Positions 4,660-5,450 of a stretch of DNA of 5,450 nucleotides are shown one piece after another. The DNA lies in assembly GCA_012515365.1 (NCBI GenBank), contig JAAYYM010000115.1:1-5450 (forward strand), in the 5' to 3' direction. Below the pieces are notes generated by a model that saw only the letters and a program-made list of their open reading frames with translations, was not told the DNA's origin and did not search any database. The translations under genes and the position numbers were made by a program. This stretch comes from Clostridia bacterium. GTDB lineage: Bacteria; Bacillota_A; Clostridia; Lachnospirales; Lachnospiraceae. Position 1 is the first letter of the stretch; each line of letters starts with the position of its first letter.

Positions 4660-5450
4660 TTATGAATCCTCCTCTTTAAAATCCTTTAGTAATGCTTTTA
4701 CATTTTTATCAAAATATATGATCCATGCAATTCGGATCAGCACGATAGCCTGTACTCTTCCCTTTAGGAATATACGTCCTTCCAATATTGTCTGTTCAAA
4801 ATCAGGCTGTATCTTAATTGCACCGTTTGTGTATGAATTGACTATGCTTAGTATGGATAATACAGTCCCTAATGTCTCGGGATCATCAAATCCTAAATGG
4901 AACCAAATATGATGTTTTCTTGGTTTTATATGATTAATTAGCTTACCCAACTGACCAAAGCACAGTTTGAATGCATTGACGTGAGATTCATCCTGTAAAA
5001 AATCTATATAATAATCCAATCTTTTGCATATTAATTTGATTTTACCATAGAATTCTTTAATTGTGTATAGTATTTTGTCCTTAAGACCAATCAGCCATTT
5101 GATAAAACGTTTCACTTTTTGATAAAACGTTTCACGTTCATTTTGCGATGTATCATCTGACTGTTCCTCATTACATTGCTCGCCAATGATTTGATCAGAT
5201 TGATTGATTTCAAGATCAGAACTTTCCGTATCATCTGTTTCAAGATCAGCCGCATCCATGTCATTGACAGCTGACTGTTCAGGAATTACTGGGTCTTCAA
5301 CAACTTCTTTTTTATTGTTCTTAATTCTGGGCTTCGGCTTTTTGAATTTGATGCCAAAGATTCGTAAAGTTTGAGTCAGTGAATCTTCATACCGTATTCT
5401 GAATGAAATGATATGAAGAAGCCATGTAATTTTGATATCTGCTACTATGT
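4660..5450 (-). CDS. DUF2953 domain protein (YtfI-like), N-terminus beyond the window
   Basis: The frame is open from the TAA at 4660 to the right edge, giving 262 residues; an internal Met at 5259 is not the start because conserved sequence lies before it. The visible N-terminal part, ITWLLHIISFRIRYED and LRIFGIKFKK, and the C-terminal part, HIWFHLGFDDPETLGTV, then IKIQPDFEQTILEGRIFLKG and a final IRIAWIIYFDKNVKALL, are typical of DUF2953. Relatives usually have an N-terminal membrane helix, which would lie outside the window. Between the conserved parts is a lysine-rich stretch and an acidic linker of about 50 residues. Pairing with gerW matches ytfI-ytfJ of Bacillus subtilis and indicates a sporulation role; no activity is known. 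A 20-bp tandem duplication lies within the gene (5098-5135). Confidence 0.88.
   Translation of the reverse strand, partial: IVADIKITWLLHIISFRIRYEDSLTQTLRIFGIKFKKPKPRIKNNKKEVVEDPVIPEQSAVNDMDAADLETDDTESSDLEINQSDQIIGEQCNEEQSDDTSQNERETFYQKVKRFIKWLIGLKDKILYTIKEFYGKIKLICKRLDYYIDFLQDESHVNAFKLCFGQLGKLINHIKPRKHHIWFHLGFDDPETLGTVLSILSIVNSYTNGAIKIQPDFEQTILEGRIFLKGRVQAIVLIRIAWIIYFDKNVKALLKDFKEEDS
5098..5135. repeat. Imperfectly spaced direct duplication, 18-bp unit with 20-bp period
   Basis: TTTGATAAAACGTTTCAC occurs at 5098-5115 and again at 5118-5135, separated by two T. It lies inside the DUF2953 gene. As the period is not a multiple of three, the two copies are read in different frames (ETFYQK and KRFIK on the minus strand). 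Each copy contains the palindrome AAACGTTT. Confidence 0.9.

Noticed and set aside
4427..4912. Plus-strand open frame of 161 codons opposite gerW and DUF2953
   Set aside because: It is antisense to two conserved genes and has a low-complexity Pro/Ser/Phe/Ile composition typical of shadow frames.

Overview
This window reads as chromosomal DNA from a spore-forming, anaerobic, low-GC Clostridia species, most likely a Lachnospiraceae-type organism. The reasons are AT-rich intergenic DNA, strong AGGAGG-type ribosome binding sites, a four-cysteine (zinc-type) ribosomal protein L28, a sporulation/germination pair (DUF2953 plus GerW), and a soluble [FeFe]-hydrogenase-like sensor. The organism assignment is inference from gene content and style, not from a database match.

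Layout. Positions 1-970, minus strand: a two-gene unit, yloU (Asp23/Gls24 family) followed by the 5' part of fakA/yloV (DAK2-type kinase), which runs off the left edge. Its promoter diverges from that of rpmB (L28, plus strand, 1166-1351); the two sigma-A-type promoters lie back to back in the AT-rich gap 971-1165. rpmB ends at an apparently bidirectional hairpin terminator (1396-1434), shared with a convergent minus-strand gene (1476-1988) for a coiled-coil protein with a C-terminal J-domain, which has its own good promoter at 2036-2064. Further right, all on the minus strand, lies an apparent operon entering from beyond the window: DUF2953 protein (partial, 4660-5450), GerW/YtfJ-family protein (4264-4656), and a 642-residue protein (2304-4232) that joins two ferredoxin clusters, a sensory-type [FeFe]-hydrogenase H-cluster domain, a second 4Fe-4S domain and a chemoreceptor (MCP) signalling coiled coil. 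After it come a 12-bp inverted repeat (2229-2272) and a 49-residue two-helix hydrophobic protein (2083-2232) in a frame without an ATG at its 5' end.

How the genes may work together. yloU-fakA is the usual envelope/fatty-acid-kinase pair. DUF2953-GerW is a known sporulation/germination pair. The most interesting element is the hydrogenase-chemoreceptor fusion: it keeps the H-cluster cysteines but lacks the catalytic proton-transfer cysteine, has no membrane segment, and ends in an MCP signalling domain. It is best read as a cytoplasmic H2 or redox sensor that signals through CheA/CheW or a similar partner. Its position 31 bp after gerW, with no visible terminator between, suggests co-transcription with sporulation genes, although a functional link is only a hypothesis.
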